Shown here in pieces: positions 1-11,436 of a stretch of DNA of 64,000 nucleotides. Origin of the DNA: Gracilaria gracilis (Eukaryota; Rhodophyta; Florideophyceae; Gracilariales; Gracilariaceae); NCBI GenBank assembly GCA_030374805.1, contig JARGSG010000227.1, positions 62,001 through 126,000 on the forward strand, written 5' to 3'. The position numbers were made by a program, and so were the translations under genes. Below the pieces are notes generated by a model. The model had not been told where the DNA came from and did no database searches. It was given only the letters and a program-made list of their open reading frames with translations. Each line of letters starts with the position of its first letter. The stretch's first letter is position 1.

Positions 1-379
1 TGAAAATCTCTTCATGCAAACCCAACAAAACTTTGCTTCTATTGTTCTTGCTACATCAGCATCTACTTCCTTCGTTTGACATCGAAAGAGGAACTGTTTC
101 TCTCAGCCAAATCCACATGGTGTTGGTTTCCATTATGTCCCCGCCTCCTAATGATTCATGGGTTGCACTAAACAGCCTACGAAAATGAGACGAAGAGGTT
201 TTTTGGTCTTCTTCACCAAGAAAGGCTACACATAACCCCGCCTTCCAAGCGCCTCGAACTCAGGGACGCTCGACTACGTATAAGGAAGGCAGAGTAAAAA
301 ACGAAGAGAATGATCTAACTTGGCTCCCTTTCAGACATCGAAGAACGATGGACCTTGTCGACGCGTGGAAGAGCGAAAG
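1..379. other. Left-edge sequence without recognisable gene
   Basis: No reading frame here shows recognisable protein motifs on either strand. It may hold the 3' untranslated region of the reverse-strand gene that ends at 380. Confidence 0.4.
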
Positions 380-646
380 CTACCGAGGTAGCTTGCGTGA
401 AAGAGCATCTTCTTGTCTTGTTGTGTACTCGTCCAGGCGATCTACCAGAGCCTCTAACCTTCTTGCCTTTTGTAGCAGCGCGGCCATGTCCAAAGCAAAC
501 TTCTTCGCATCTTCGGCATGACATTGAACCTGATCTGCAGCCACTGCTAGGGCGTTGATTCTCTCATTCATCCCTGCATAAAACGTTTCTGTGGATGAAT
601 TCATTGCGTTGATAGTGTCCACATCGATTGCGGCAACTTTTGTCAT
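380..646 (-). CDS. Small coiled-coil protein, possibly BLOC-1/BORC subunit 2
   Basis: An 88-residue reading frame on the reverse strand. The sequence is strongly helical, with heptad-like spacing of hydrophobic residues from about residue 25 to the end. Its tail contains an LE-x5-LDEY-x4-E pattern followed by KL. That spacing resembles the conserved C-terminal part of BLOC1S2, a subunit of the BLOC-1 and BORC complexes that act on endosome and lysosome biogenesis and positioning. The length is somewhat below that family's usual size. A GTAAGA donor-like site lies upstream around 720-726, so a first exon could be missing from this model. The methionine at 646 was chosen because a stop in the same frame lies shortly upstream. 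The assignment comes from pattern memory only and is tentative; an unrelated coiled-coil protein would look similar. Confidence 0.4.
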   Translation of the reverse strand: MTKVAAIDVDTINAMNSSTETFYAGMNERINALAVAADQVQCHAEDAKKFALDMAALLQKARRLEALVDRLDEYTTRQEDALSRKLPR

Positions 647-1425
647 GATATGGAGAAAACTAATAAGTCATCAATCTTCTCGGTCGGCATACTGTCAAAT
701 AAACGGGATATACATCGGTCTTACCTTTTGCAGTAGTCTGAAACTGCGAGTGTATGGCACTCGCCAATTCATTTGTTGCCAATTGAACAACTTTTAGGCT
801 GGGTTTTTGTTCTGGTGAGACACCTTCCATGTATTTATAACTTAGCTGAAGAACAACGAATGTTCAAGTGGTACGAATATACGGTATTGAGAGCCAGGGG
901 TGATCTTCTAACCTTTAACGCTCTTAACCCAGAGGGTTTGCCAAAAGTGAGATGCGGAATGAATGGCGTATTGGTAAGCGTTATTGCCTGGCAATCTCTC
1001 GTTGTCAAACGCTTTTGGCTGTAGACTGCTTTCGTTGTGAAGTTTTATCTCTAGGATCTAGGAACGCCACAAAAACCTTGTCGATCCGATGGATCGTGCA
1101 CAGCAATATCTTATGATAAACTTTAGATATTTCATTGGTTGCGAGTTCGCAAGTCTCAATACACCCGGTGACTTTTTTCTGTAAGGCTACACCTGTCACA
1201 ACGTTTTCCACAATATCAAAGAAAACAAAAGATCAAAGCAAATTGCCGCTGACTCGAAACGGTAGATAAGATAGTCATCATCTTCGTTACAGCGACTAAG
1301 CCATTCGAGCCGGCAGTTTTTCTATTGAGCCTTTTTCACCCAACATCAGGTGGTTAACATCTAAACCCCTTCAGGGATATTTGAAAGGGAAAACAAGTCC
1401 GGTTTCTAGCGATCAACGCTTCGAC
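647..1425. other. Intergenic region between divergent small genes
   Basis: This stretch separates the reverse-strand coiled-coil gene from the forward-strand spliced gene and so probably holds both promoters. A 68-codon reverse frame at 1211-1005 exists, but I cannot tie it to any family or to splice sites with confidence. I see no repeats. Confidence 0.4.
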
Positions 1426-1740
1426 ATGGTCGGCGGTAGCACATCATCTGCCGCAACTGCTGCTGGGTTCTATGCTGCAGCCGCTGCTAGTGAGACCGAT
1501 GGAGACACTTTTGATGGAGATGCGGAATTTGACGAGTACGATGACTGGGACTACGCTGAAATGTTGTCCACAATGTAAGTTATTGGTTGAGTGGCGATCG
1601 CATGTATCAACAGAAACGAAACCTCATTGAACCTCTAACAAGATTCCGTCTATTATAGGTCAAAGAACTTGAAGACATATGTTCTGCAACCTCTTGTGGT
1701 CGGTGCAGCGGCAGCGTTTGGGATGTCAGTCGGTATGTGA
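1426..1740 (+). CDS. Small spliced protein, acidic head and hydrophobic tail
   Basis: Two exons, 1426-1574 and 1659-1740, are joined across an 84-nt intron with a consensus GTAAGT donor and a pyrimidine-containing TATTATAG acceptor. The spliced product is 76 residues. It starts with a Ser/Ala-rich segment, then has a stretch dense in Asp, Glu, Tyr and Trp. The second exon gives a positively charged SKNLK turn and a hydrophobic segment with LQPLVVGAAAAFGM that could span a membrane. That layout fits a tail-anchored or small organelle-membrane protein, for example of the mitochondrial outer membrane, but I do not recognise the family. A GTATGT donor-like sequence at 1732 overlaps the proposed end, so a third exon is possible and the true C-terminus may differ. 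It lies head-to-head with the reverse-strand gene at 380-646. Confidence 0.5.
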
Positions 1741-2190
1741 CAAAGTAAATCTCGTGACGTTATGCCTACCCATATATACACTGCATAACGTGCGATCTAC
1801 ATCCGGAGCATCAGTACTAACTTCGAACTGTGATCAACTACAATCTCTGCGAAAAAGGGTTTGCCATTTTCGATGCGACAACGTCTATCTTTATAAGGAG
1901 GTCACCAAAGGTGAACTCTCAGCCACCACTCCACAAAGCCAATTGATTTGAATCAGTTTTGGTGCGATTCAGGGATCACCATTGTTCGTCATGTGCCCGC
2001 GTCGTTGTGAGGTTGTGCTGAGACTAGACTTGCGACTTATCGTGATGGTTAATGTGCTCAGAAATAGGATAAGCATTTAACGTAAGCTGCTGCCACCAAA
2101 CAATTTCCTTCTAACACAAAATACAAGCTGTACAATGCTTCTTGGACCTTTAAACGAAACCCGGAAAGCCTCTACCGCCGCTATCTACAT
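1741..2190. other. Region between two convergent genes
   Basis: This is the 3' flank of both the small spliced gene and CHD1, which converge here. It may hold a further exon of the small gene. I see no RNA gene or repeat. Confidence 0.35.
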
Positions 2191-5100
2191 CTAATTCGGG
2201 CTGTTTGCCTCTACCGTGGACGCGAGCTTCTCATAAATGGTCTGCAATCGCTCACCCTGCAGGCTTGTGTTGCAAACCTCGTGGACATAAGACCAAAGGT
2301 CTGCCCTCGCCGTCTTCGACTTCCCGACGTGGTCGATGGACCTCCCAAGCTTGAGCAGACACTGCTTGGTTCTCGAAATCCGCTCCGCGGCATCGAGATT
2401 GTTGCTCTGCTTAGAGAGAGAGCGCAGCTCACGCAATTTGGTTAGATTGCTTCTCTTAATCTCTAACCGCATCGCCTGTTTCTTGTTCTTGTCCGGACGA
2501 CCGGGTTTCGAACGTTTGCTGGCCCTCTCTACGGTTCCCTTCGCCGACGAGCCCCTTTGCCTCTTTTGGCCCTTGGCCCGAGATTTGCCCCTGCGATCGG
2601 CAGCAGCTCGCAAGCGGGATTCGCGCTCAAGCTCTCGGAGCAGCGCCGTGATTCGCCGTGCCAGTTTCGTCGTATCTGGCGCTCCTGCCTGAGCCGAATT
2701 ACCAGCTACATTCATCTTATCACCTAAATCCAGCTGGTCGTCCTTGGCGATCTGTGTCCAGTTCCCGAATCCATGCCTGCAAATTCCAACCAGCAGCATT
2801 GCGTCATGATACTGCTTCCATCGAATACCAAACGACGGTGGCCTAATGACTCCGGGCAATCTGAACTGCAGATCTGAATTAAATGATCCGATAGCATCTC
2901 GTAGCATCTTCAGGTCTCGGCATCTCTTCAAGAGATCGTGAGCATCTACCCTCCTCTCGCCAAGAATGTCGATTTGCACACGTAGAGCCTTGGACTTTGA
3001 ATCCTTTCCATTCATTCTATGATCACCGTATTCGGGGTCCTTGTTCAAGTTCCTTCCCTTCCTTTTTGAGCTCTCAACAGCCTCTTGAGCTTGAGACAGG
3101 CAGTCGTCAAGAAGCGATTTCGCAAGATCTTCTTCGATACGATTCTGTAGGCCCGCATCTTTCACAATCACAGAGATCAGATTGGAATCCCCAAACTTAC
3201 GCAGAGATCGCAACAGACTTCTTTGTTCCTTAGCAGAAAGCTCCTCCACATCAGATACCTTCCCATTCTCATAACGACTGGATCTACCGGTTCGCCTCCG
3301 CTTTCCTCCTTGAGCAGAGTCACTCCCATATGTCTTAGGACGTTTCCTTCTTCGAGTACCGACAACAGTTTCGTTCGCAATAACTTGTTTCTTGAGATCC
3401 TCTGGAATAACTCTGTCCCAAAACTCAGCATCTCCCTCTTCAGCATGCTTGGCCTTCTCTCGCTCCTCGCGTTCTGCGGCTCTGGAAACTTCGTTGTCGA
3501 TGGCAATCATTCGGCTCGAAGCCTCCTGAGCCATCTTCCTGGCTTCCGCATCGTCTTCCTTATCACTCTTTTCGAGATCCTCGTCACCTTCCACAGTAAT
3601 GAAGTCATTCCACTTAAAGGCGTTAAGAAGAGAATCACCGACACTAGGTTGCGCTGCTCCAACCTGAGAGGCCTCATCTGTTGGAGCCCTAGCAAGTAGT
3701 TCGTCGATGTCATCAGCATCAAGGACACGACGATCTTCTGCGTTCTCGTCCTTGTCCTCCTTTTCAGTGTCGTTCGCAGTTGGTTCAGAACCATTAGGAG
3801 TGCTATCCTTAATTCCTCCAGTGTCTTTGATCTTCGAATCACCTTCTACATTCTCTGCAAGACCTTCTTTAGCAAAAAGTTTTTCAGCGCCAAAGCGAAG
3901 GATCGCCGATAGTTCCTCCTTCTTAAAGGCAATATCCGGTTCCTTTCCGTCAGCTTTGCTTCCGCCCTCCACACCATGGATCACAACATGCTCAAGAACC
4001 CGCTTTCGTTTCGCTCGCTCTAGAATGTCTTCTTCAACTGTCTCCCTGCTCAGTAAGCGAAACACCTTCACGTCCTTGGTTTGTCCAATGCGATGGGCGC
4101 GACTTTCCGCTTGCAGGTCATTTTGAGGGTTCCAGTCCGAGTCAAAGATTATTACGGTGTCCGCTGTAGCCAAGTTGATGCCAAGACCTCCTGCTCTTGT
4201 TGACAACAAGAAAATAAAGTCTGTAGAGTCTGGGGCATTAAAATGATCGACTGCCCGTTGGCGAACTTGGTTCGCAACGCTTCCATCAAGTCGCTGGAAT
4301 GGGAACTGTCGCATTCTACAATAGTCCTGAAGTATGTCCAACATTTTCACCATCTGAGAAAAAATAAGCACTCGATGTCCTCTTTCCTTGAGACGCAGCA
4401 AGAGTTTATCCAAAAGAATCATCTTCCCGGAGGCACGAATCAGCTCTTCCACAGTGGTTGGAGTGGAAGTGTCTTCATAATTAGGAAAAAGATAAGGATG
4501 GTTGCAGCACTTCTTCAATTCCATGAGAAGGTTTCGAACGCTAGAAGTGTTACCAATACCTCTTGCTTTTCCAGCTTCGTTCAATTTTGTTAGATTCTTA
4601 GTTAGTAACCAACGATAATATTGCTGTTGTGCAGAAGTCATTCCTACTCGAAGAACAGCGTACGTCTTTTTCGGTAAAGACTTCTCCACATCACACTTTT
4701 GACGGCGAATAATGTAGGGACGCAAAGTGTTGTGAAGTTCGCTAACGCGCTCTGGATCCCTCAACGCAGCAAAGGAAAACCGTTCCTCAAATGCTTCAGC
4801 GCTTGGGAACTTGGTTGGGTTCAGAAAATGCAGCAGCGCCCACAACTCGCGAACCGAATTCTGCAGCGGGGTTCCAGTGACTAGTAGACGGTTTGCCGAA
4901 CGCAAGCTGGCCAGAGTGGTATGCAACGCACTAGTTTCATTCTTCAAACGGTGAGCTTCGTCAACGGCGATCATGGACCACCGGAATTCACCAAGATAGT
5001 CAAAATCCTGCATCAGAAGTTCCGGAGTTGTAAGGAGGGTGTGGAACTTTTCAGTGTTTCCTTTAGCAGAAGAGAAAAACTCATGCTCTCGGATGATGGC

Positions 5101-7091
5101 TCTTGACTTGGAGTTCCCAACGTAGCATATCACGTTCATGTCTGGTAGCCATCGCGCAAATTCCCGAACCCAGCCTGCTATGGTGCTTAGCGGTACCACA
5201 ACAAGAAACAAACCATGGATATTTCGTGCGTACATTAGCCAGCCAAGAAAGGATATGGTTTGCAGAGTCTTTCCGAGACCCATCTCATCTGCAAGAATGA
5301 CATTGTTACGCTTTGTCCAAGCAAAGGAGAGGAAGTTAAGACCGTTGAGCTGATACGGTCGGAGAGTTCGCCCCTCTCCATGGAGAAACTTTGGCTGCTC
5401 AGCCATACGCTTCATTTTAGGCCTATCGTCTTTGACATTGAAGGGATTGAAACGCTTCTTACTTGTCATGGACAAGACAGCTTGCTCTCTGTCGCTGAAC
5501 GCATCTATCGCTTTCATGTCAGTTTCAGTACTAAGATCAGATCTTTTCTCCCAAGTGCAATCCTCATAAGAAAGAATACACCACTTGACCAGATATTCCG
5601 TACCCGAATCCTCCGATTCTCTCTGAGCGATAACGCGGTCCACAACCTCATAACTTCGGAAGAGTTCTCTATTCTCTTCCATATTCACCCGCAAGTCCTC
5701 CATTTCTTCTGGAGTCGCATGGCTCAAGACATGTTTTCGTACTTCTTCAACTGACTTGGCAAAGTTGCTAACCTTCTTCGCACCTTTAACGACCTGGAGG
5801 GTGTCCCATGTTTCCCAAGTGCACTTTCGGAATGAAGTATTGGTCCACTTGATCTTAAACTCAATATTGGAGACAACAAAATCGGTGTAAGGTCCATCGC
5901 CTTCGCCCGCTTTCGGCTTTCCTTCAATAACGCGATAATCCAAAACTTGGTCAACGCCTGGTATGTTTGCATCTGCAGCCTCCTCAGCCTGTTTCGCTGC
6001 AAGAATAGCTGCTTCCTCCTCAGAGAGATCATCCCCCTCAAAGTAATTCACCGTGCCACCGGTGCGACTATTGATGCGCGAACTTCGGAATGCCTCGTCA
6101 TCGACTGGGATCGAATGTGTTCGACGTCGTTTCTTCGGATGTCGAGAGGACATACGCTTACGCTTGCCAGCAAGTTTTCCAGGCATTCCATCCATAAGCC
6201 AATCACCATCGGAGTCAGATGGAGATGCATCACCATCGTTAAGGCGGTCATCGGCGTCACTGATATCCGATCGACTGATGCGACGGGCCTGTCTAGACGA
6301 AGATCGCTTTGCTCGAGGTCTTGTCTTTCTACTAGGTTGCAAAGTGAAATCATCATCATCAAGGTCTTCGTATTCATCGTCTTCTTCCTCTTCTTTGTCA
6401 GCTGTGTCAGAAGAGATGGTAGAGAGTGGAACAAAGATATCTGTTAGCCCAAACAAGACGCAAGACCAAACGCAACATTACTAAAAGGAAATTTTGACTT
6501 ACCATCGTCGGCCTTGTAGTCGGAGTCACTACCGACGCTAGAGGCGCCCGGAGACTCTGGTGGGGAAATTGAGAGGCGCTCTGGGGCATGTCTTGAGCGA
6601 GAGGAACGACGGAAATAGCGTGTATCGTCACGCATGTCTTCCGGGATGACGAGCTTTTGTTGCGAGCGACGCTTTCTGCGAACCATATTCGATTGATCAT
6701 CACTGTCACTATCAGGGTGGTCGCCGTTTGTCAGCGTCTGCCGGTGGTTTGGGCTGTGGTCGGATGCGTATCGTTCATCCTGTTCAGGGTGGTCCAGCTC
6801 CTCCTCGAGTTCAACATGAACATCAGCATCGTCCTCATCGTCATCTTCGTTGTCATCTTCATCATGGTGGTAGGAAGAAGATGAGTCATTGCGGTCGGGA
6901 GAGCTTGGGGAGCGTTCGCGATATGGAGAGCGTTGTTGTAGTGAAGAGTTTGGATTAGAATGGGCATTGTTGGATAAATTATGTATAGAAGAAGATGGAG
7001 ATGATCCTCTTGATTGCAACTCGTCAGAAGAGAGGGCTGGTTCTTCGACATCAGGTGACGCGTCAGCCCTGGAGGGAGGGGAAGATTGCAT
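2191..7091 (-). CDS. CHD1: CHD1-type chromodomain ATP-dependent chromatin remodeller
   Basis: Two exons (7091-6503 and 6440-2191) are joined across a 62-nt intron and encode about 1,612 residues. The N-terminus is an acidic Ser/Asp/Glu-rich disordered region. Two tandem chromodomains follow at about 360-500, the second containing EYLVKWCILSYEDCTWE. The Snf2 ATPase comes next, with Walker A ADEMGLGKT near 580 and DEAH box VDEAHRLKN near 690. The helicase C lobe follows, with SDWNPQNDLQAESRAHRIGQ near 965. The C-terminal part carries SANT/SLIDE-like DNA-binding sequence (about 1270-1460, including HGFGNWTQIA) and a DUF4208/CHCT-like tail with LWSYVHEVC. This order is that of CHD1, which spaces nucleosomes behind elongating RNA polymerase II in the nucleus. 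CHD3/4 would need PHD fingers, which are absent. All catalytic motifs look intact and the length is normal, so this is a working host gene. Confidence 0.95.
6441..6502 (-). other. CHD1 intron, 62 nt
   Basis: On the reverse strand it has a GTAAGT donor and a CTAACAG acceptor. Removing it keeps the frame (589 nt + 4,250 nt = 1,613 codons) and joins Asp-Asp to Asp-Ile-Phe. Without splicing, the upstream frame reads through to a stop inside the intron. Confidence 0.85.
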
Positions 7092-7869
7092 GGGGGGAAA
7101 ATGGGGAGCAGGTTAGGGCGAAGAGATGGGGGGTAAACGACCGGAGATACAGACGAGATATAGAAGTTAGAAGCGATGTATATAGAGAAGAGCGAGGTGT
7201 TGAAGAAGAAGTGGAAGGGTAAGGATGGGAGACGGGTGGAGCGAGTGAGGGCGGCAGAAAGGAGGAGGGGGTGCAAACTAGAAGGGCGGCAAAGAAAGGA
7301 GAGACAGGGGGGGAAGCGGGAAGGGGGAGGAAGGGTGAAAGAAGGAACGAAGTGTGGGAGAATGAGCTGCGACGTCTTTCGGCGACGACTTGGCGGTGGA
7401 GCGCTTTCAGCGGGCTGATGCAGCAGTGTAGCAGGCAAGCGGCTGATTAACGCCTGCGAGAGAAGCGCACAGAAGGCGATTTTTCAATTTGTTCGCATAG
7501 CACGGCGGGAAGGCGATTTGGCGCTGGTTGTGGCCACCGCCCGCCGATCACAATTGCACTCTGTAAGGGGCCCCATAAAAATTTGCACTTTCGCCTCGCC
7601 GTTTTGGGCGGCAGCGCTGCCGCCGCCAGTTGCTGCCAGCCAGGGGCCGCCACACCGCCGCCGCTTCAAATTAAAACGAACTTCTCTGACGTCAACCGCC
7701 TCCCCCACATCATGCTGAGTACCTGTACAACGTGTTCACGTGTCCTGCCTCACTCGAAAACACAAAACTGACATGAAAGGATACCTTCTCTCTGTCAATC
7801 AGCATTACAGTACAAAGCACACTAGATAAGCACGAGATGTGCAAGCTCTAAGAGTAAACGGCTTGCGGC
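7092..7869. other. CHD1 upstream region
   Basis: Up to about 7360 the forward strand is extremely purine-rich, so the reverse strand upstream of CHD1 is a long CT-rich leader or promoter. From about 7450 to 7700 the sequence turns GC-rich. No gene is seen, and no TATA box is convincing. Confidence 0.4.
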
Positions 7870-7871
7870 TA

Positions 7872-7896
7872 CACCCAGTAACTGCAATTAATGTAG
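7872..7896 (+). repeat. Left terminal inverted repeat of the pogo-like element
   Basis: 25 bp, starting CACCCAGTAACTGCAATT and ending TGTAG. It is preceded by TA and is identical to the reverse complement of 10013-10037. Confidence 0.95.
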
Positions 7897-8157
7897 GTGT
7901 ATCAATAGTGTGGGTACCAAATATAGTGTAGTCTACATTAATACAGGTTCCCACAGTCACAGCGTTGGCATCAATTGATGTGGACCACACTAATAACGCC
8001 ATGACCATTATTAGCGTAACCGAAACAGTTTGGAAAATGGCGGCATTTGCACTCAGTTTGAGATTGGCAACGGCTTTATTTGGTGGACAAGTCGTCAAGA
8101 CCAATTACCCAGCAACCGCTTCGTCTTGTGACGGCTGCGTTCTCTACCTTATCACAA

Positions 8158-9813
8158 ATGAGTGTCCCAACCACTGGATCCCCGATTGTTGCAGCCTTTC
8201 AAAGGGCGCAACGAAACCACACCAACATTGACGCCATAGCCGAGCCAGTTGCAACACCAACCCCGTTTCAATTGCAGCCGCAGCAAGCCGATACAGCACA
8301 AGTAGCAACACCCACCGTACGAGATCTACCTCTTACTAGAAAACCGGCACATCCCTGTCATAATGTCCTGAAGATATCCGAACGAATTAAAATCATCTCA
8401 TGGATGAAACAAGAGAGCGATGCCCACGGTTCAAAACACATCGCCTCTAAAGCAGTTAAACGCTTTTCATCCTTATTCCGAAGCTCGTACAAAGCAAATC
8501 TTCAAAAGGCCAGCCGGTTATGGAAAACACGATCTGATTATATGAACGAAGATGGATCGCTTCAGGTCAGAGGCGTTTGCTCCTCTATCACACGGTCGAC
8601 GTACTTTGGAGTGAAACGAACTTACCTTAAGGCTCGAAGCGGAAGAGGGCGTAAAACCAGGCCGTGGGTTAAGGCACTTCATTTAGACATGCTCACCGAG
8701 TTTGACCGCCTTCGAAAACTCGGTGTCAAGTTTAACTGGAAAACGCTTCGCAGCCTTGCTCTAAACCTTGTGGAACACTCGACTTCGACTTACTATTACC
8801 TCAATTTAAGAGACGACAAACAGGACATTCCAATCTCGGAGTGCATCACACGTAGATGGATTCAACACTTCACCGATCGCCACAGAATTGTGAGTAGGAG
8901 CATAACAGAGAAACACCTTCTTTCCTTAGCCAAAGAGGAAATGATCCACAAGGAAGTGGCGTACCACCTTGGAGTTATGTGTCGGGCTTTCCGGAGCGGT
9001 GAGCTGAAAGAAGAGAATGTAGAAAACGCCGATAAGACCCATTTCGTGATTAATCTGGACAATGGAAAAACACTGGGTTTCAGCGGAGAGGCAGAGGTTA
9101 AATACGCGGATGTCGTGTCGGGTGGTGAGGGAATGACTATGCTGGTTCGCATTAGTGGAAGACACGAAGCGCAAATTGAGGCCCCATTTCTGGTGTTTCA
9201 AAACAAAGGAAGAAGCTATCCCATTCGTGGTGTGCCCGATGATGTTCCAGGAGTGTCGTACCGTACGGGACCAAAGGGTTGGATGGATACAGTTGTTCTT
9301 CCTCAATGGCTGTCCGAACCGAGAGCGATAGGCTGCCATCCTCATGGCCGGAAGAGAACTATCTTCGTGGACAACTGTAGTGGTCACAACCCCACTCGAG
9401 AGCAAATAGAAGCAGCAAAAAAATTGAACACCGACATTCGATTCTTCCCAAAGAACGCCACTCATTTGGTCCAACCTGCGGACTCGTTTATCATACAAAA
9501 GATAAAGAGTGCATGGAGTTCACGGTGGGAAAGGCACAAGATGGACTTAATATTGAGAGGAGAGTGGTCGTCATCGGGAAAGCTTTGTAATCCGGGGAAG
9601 AGGTTCTTCCTTAAGTTAGCCGTGCAAGCTGTTAGAGATGTCAATCATCAGAGAGACTCAGATGGACTGACGTACGCTCGGAAGGCTATAATCAGAACTG
9701 GGATGGCATTGAATGTCAACGGTCTTTGGGAAGAGCGTCAGTTGTTTCCGGAGTTGCAAGGTATTATTAAGAAGCACCGTAATCACTTCGACGGTGAAGT
9801 TGTGCAGATGTGA
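8158..9813 (+). CDS. pogo-like DDE transposase (DDE_1 family)
   Basis: The protein has 551 residues from the first in-frame ATG at 8158; the frame is open further upstream but lacks an ATG there. The N-terminal third holds a helix-turn-helix-like region followed by a CENP-B-type DNA-binding part. The catalytic domain shows the three acidic positions expected of pogo transposases: an Asp in NADKTHF near 290, an Asp in TIFVDNCSGHN near 400, and an Asp in LVQPADSFIIQ near 440. The LVQP-x-D form is the pogo equivalent of the last catalytic residue. The enzyme would bind the terminal repeats, cut the element out and insert it at TA. No stop or frameshift is present, unlike the other transposase genes in this window, so it may still be active. 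Confidence 0.93.
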   Translation: MSVPTTGSPIVAAFQRAQRNHTNIDAIAEPVATPTPFQLQPQQADTAQVATPTVRDLPLTRKPAHPCHNVLKISERIKIISWMKQESDAHGSKHIASKAVKRFSSLFRSSYKANLQKASRLWKTRSDYMNEDGSLQVRGVCSSITRSTYFGVKRTYLKARSGRGRKTRPWVKALHLDMLTEFDRLRKLGVKFNWKTLRSLALNLVEHSTSTYYYLNLRDDKQDIPISECITRRWIQHFTDRHRIVSRSITEKHLLSLAKEEMIHKEVAYHLGVMCRAFRSGELKEENVENADKTHFVINLDNGKTLGFSGEAEVKYADVVSGGEGMTMLVRISGRHEAQIEAPFLVFQNKGRSYPIRGVPDDVPGVSYRTGPKGWMDTVVLPQWLSEPRAIGCHPHGRKRTIFVDNCSGHNPTREQIEAAKKLNTDIRFFPKNATHLVQPADSFIIQKIKSAWSSRWERHKMDLILRGEWSSSGKLCNPGKRFFLKLAVQAVRDVNHQRDSDGLTYARKAIIRTGMALNVNGLWEERQLFPELQGIIKKHRNHFDGEVVQM

Positions 9814-10012
9814 TGAGGAGATTTTGAATGCTTCTAGAGCACGTTTGGGTCAAGTGGATCGAGATTGACACCCACGCTATTTGTTCCTGGCAGAATTATT
9901 GTGGTCTACATTAAATATGTTTGTTCAGCAAATAAAGTGGTACCGTAGATCTTGTGGCCCACATCATTTGAGGTATTTATGCTCTAGGATTGCTTACCTC
10001 AGTTAATGTGGG

Positions 10013-10037
10013 CTACATTAATTGCAGTTACTGGGTG
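10013..10037 (-). repeat. Right terminal inverted repeat of the pogo-like element
   Basis: A perfect reverse complement of 7872-7896, followed by TA at 10038-10039. Confidence 0.95.
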
Positions 10038-10039
10038 TA

Positions 10040-10437
10040 CAGGTTCTTCGACAAACGCTCCACCTTCACCTCAAAATAGTCTATCAGACCAACGCGTTGA
10101 CCTCATACAGTCCCCGAAATTCAAATGGATCCAATTTGAAACTTATAGATAACTCTTATTGTAGGAAGATTTACGCATCGAGCGCTGAGCAGTTCATTGT
10201 ACATTGTAAACACCGCGTTAGCAACTCCAAAACAACACTGTAATCAAAGATAAAATAAAATCCCTTTACAATACAAAACGAAATTCGTATAGAGCAGCAA
10301 ACTTTTAAAAAGCCCAAATCACTCCTTTAAGCATAACAAAGAAACAAAAAGCGCGCCATAATTCAAACTCGGTAGACATATAACCACCACGCAGCACCGC
10401 TTGATTCCAAAAAAACTTTGCTTTTATCACCGTCTGC
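10040..10437. other. AT-rich spacer between two DNA transposons
   Basis: No gene is seen. Part of it is probably the 5' end of the Tc1-type relic that starts being recognisable at 10438, but I could not define its inverted repeat. Confidence 0.35.
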
Positions 10438-11436
10438 AATGTCTTGCAAACCTGCACTGACTGACGCCAAAAAAGTCGAGATTGTTGCAAATCATGAATA
10501 CGGTATGTCTTAACAAGACATCGCTCAAAAGTTCAACCGAAGCCACACCTGCGTCCAAAAGTTTTTAACCCGCCATCATTCGTCTCAACAAAAAAATGTC
10601 AACCACAAAACAAGAAGCTTACGCCGACAGCAAAAAAGCTGATTGTGAGACAGACTGCGAGGACGAAATGCAGCGCACCTGATCTTCAAAAACATTATGA
10701 TTTGCCTGTCTCTGTCAGAAAAATCTAGCAGGTGCTCAGCTGCGTCTCGTATTTAAAGTATCAGCGCGTGCCAAAGGGGCCCTATCTCAGCAAGAACCAT
10801 AACGTTTCTCGTCTAGATTGAGCGAAGGCAAAGCTTGAGTTTGGGGCTATCAAGTAGAAGACCGTTATTTTATCTGACGAGAAAAAGTTCAATCTGGATG
10901 TACCGAACGGATTGGCGTGCTTCTGGCGCGATTTACGGACGACACCAGACATATTCTCTAATCTGCAGCAAGGTGATGTGCCGTTGATGATATGAGGAGC
11001 CATTTCGTACTACCGTGTGTCATACCTTGATCATTGAATAGGTTCGCAGAAATCAGGGAAGTATTGTGAGACTCTAAATCGTTCGTTACTACCGTTTGCG
11101 GCCGAATCTTTGCGTGAGCGTTGGACATTTCAGCAAGATGGGGCATCTATTCACTGTTCGAATTACACTAAATCATGGTTTAGTGATAAGAATGTGGATA
11201 TTCTAGAATGGTTCGCAGAGTCTCCGGACCTTAACATCATAGAGAACCTGTGGGGGCACTTAGCGCGGGAGGTTTACAAAGAAGGAAAGCACTATGAGTG
11301 CGTTGAAGATCTCGCAAAAGCAGTGGTTAACGCGTGGTCTGATATTAGCATTAGCTACCTTCGTGAACTGTATCATTCTATTCCCCGTCTTCTTGTGTCT
11401 GTGCTTGAGGGAAAAGGTGCTACAATCTCTTATTGA
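10438..11436 (+). pseudogene. Degenerate Tc1/mariner-type transposase
   Basis: The start reads MSCKPALTDAKKVEIVA and continues into a paired-like helix-turn-helix (DIAQKFNRSHTCVQKF), but it is broken by in-frame TAA and TGA codons. The middle retains DEKKFNLD, typical of the first catalytic Asp region of Tc1 transposases. The C-terminal 108 codons from 11110 are open and hold FQQDGASIHCS (second Asp) and SPDLNIIENLWG (the final Glu), which together are the DDE signature of Tc1-like enzymes. At least four stops and a frame change make it non-functional. It is a different lineage from the neighbouring pogo-like element, whose catalytic residues are DDD. Confidence 0.85.

Larger units (their letters stand above)
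7872..10037 (+). mobile_element. pogo-like DNA transposon, apparently intact
   Basis: A 2,166-bp element is bounded by perfect 25-bp inverted repeats starting CACCCAGTAACTGC and flanked by TA on both sides (7870-7871 and 10038-10039), the target duplication of Tc1/mariner/pogo elements. One uninterrupted transposase gene fills the interior. Perfect ends and an open gene suggest recent arrival. Confidence 0.93.

Noticed and set aside
1005..1211. Reverse-strand frame of 68 codons as a gene or upstream exon
   Set aside because: No recognisable motif and no convincing splice sites connecting it to the gene at 380-646.
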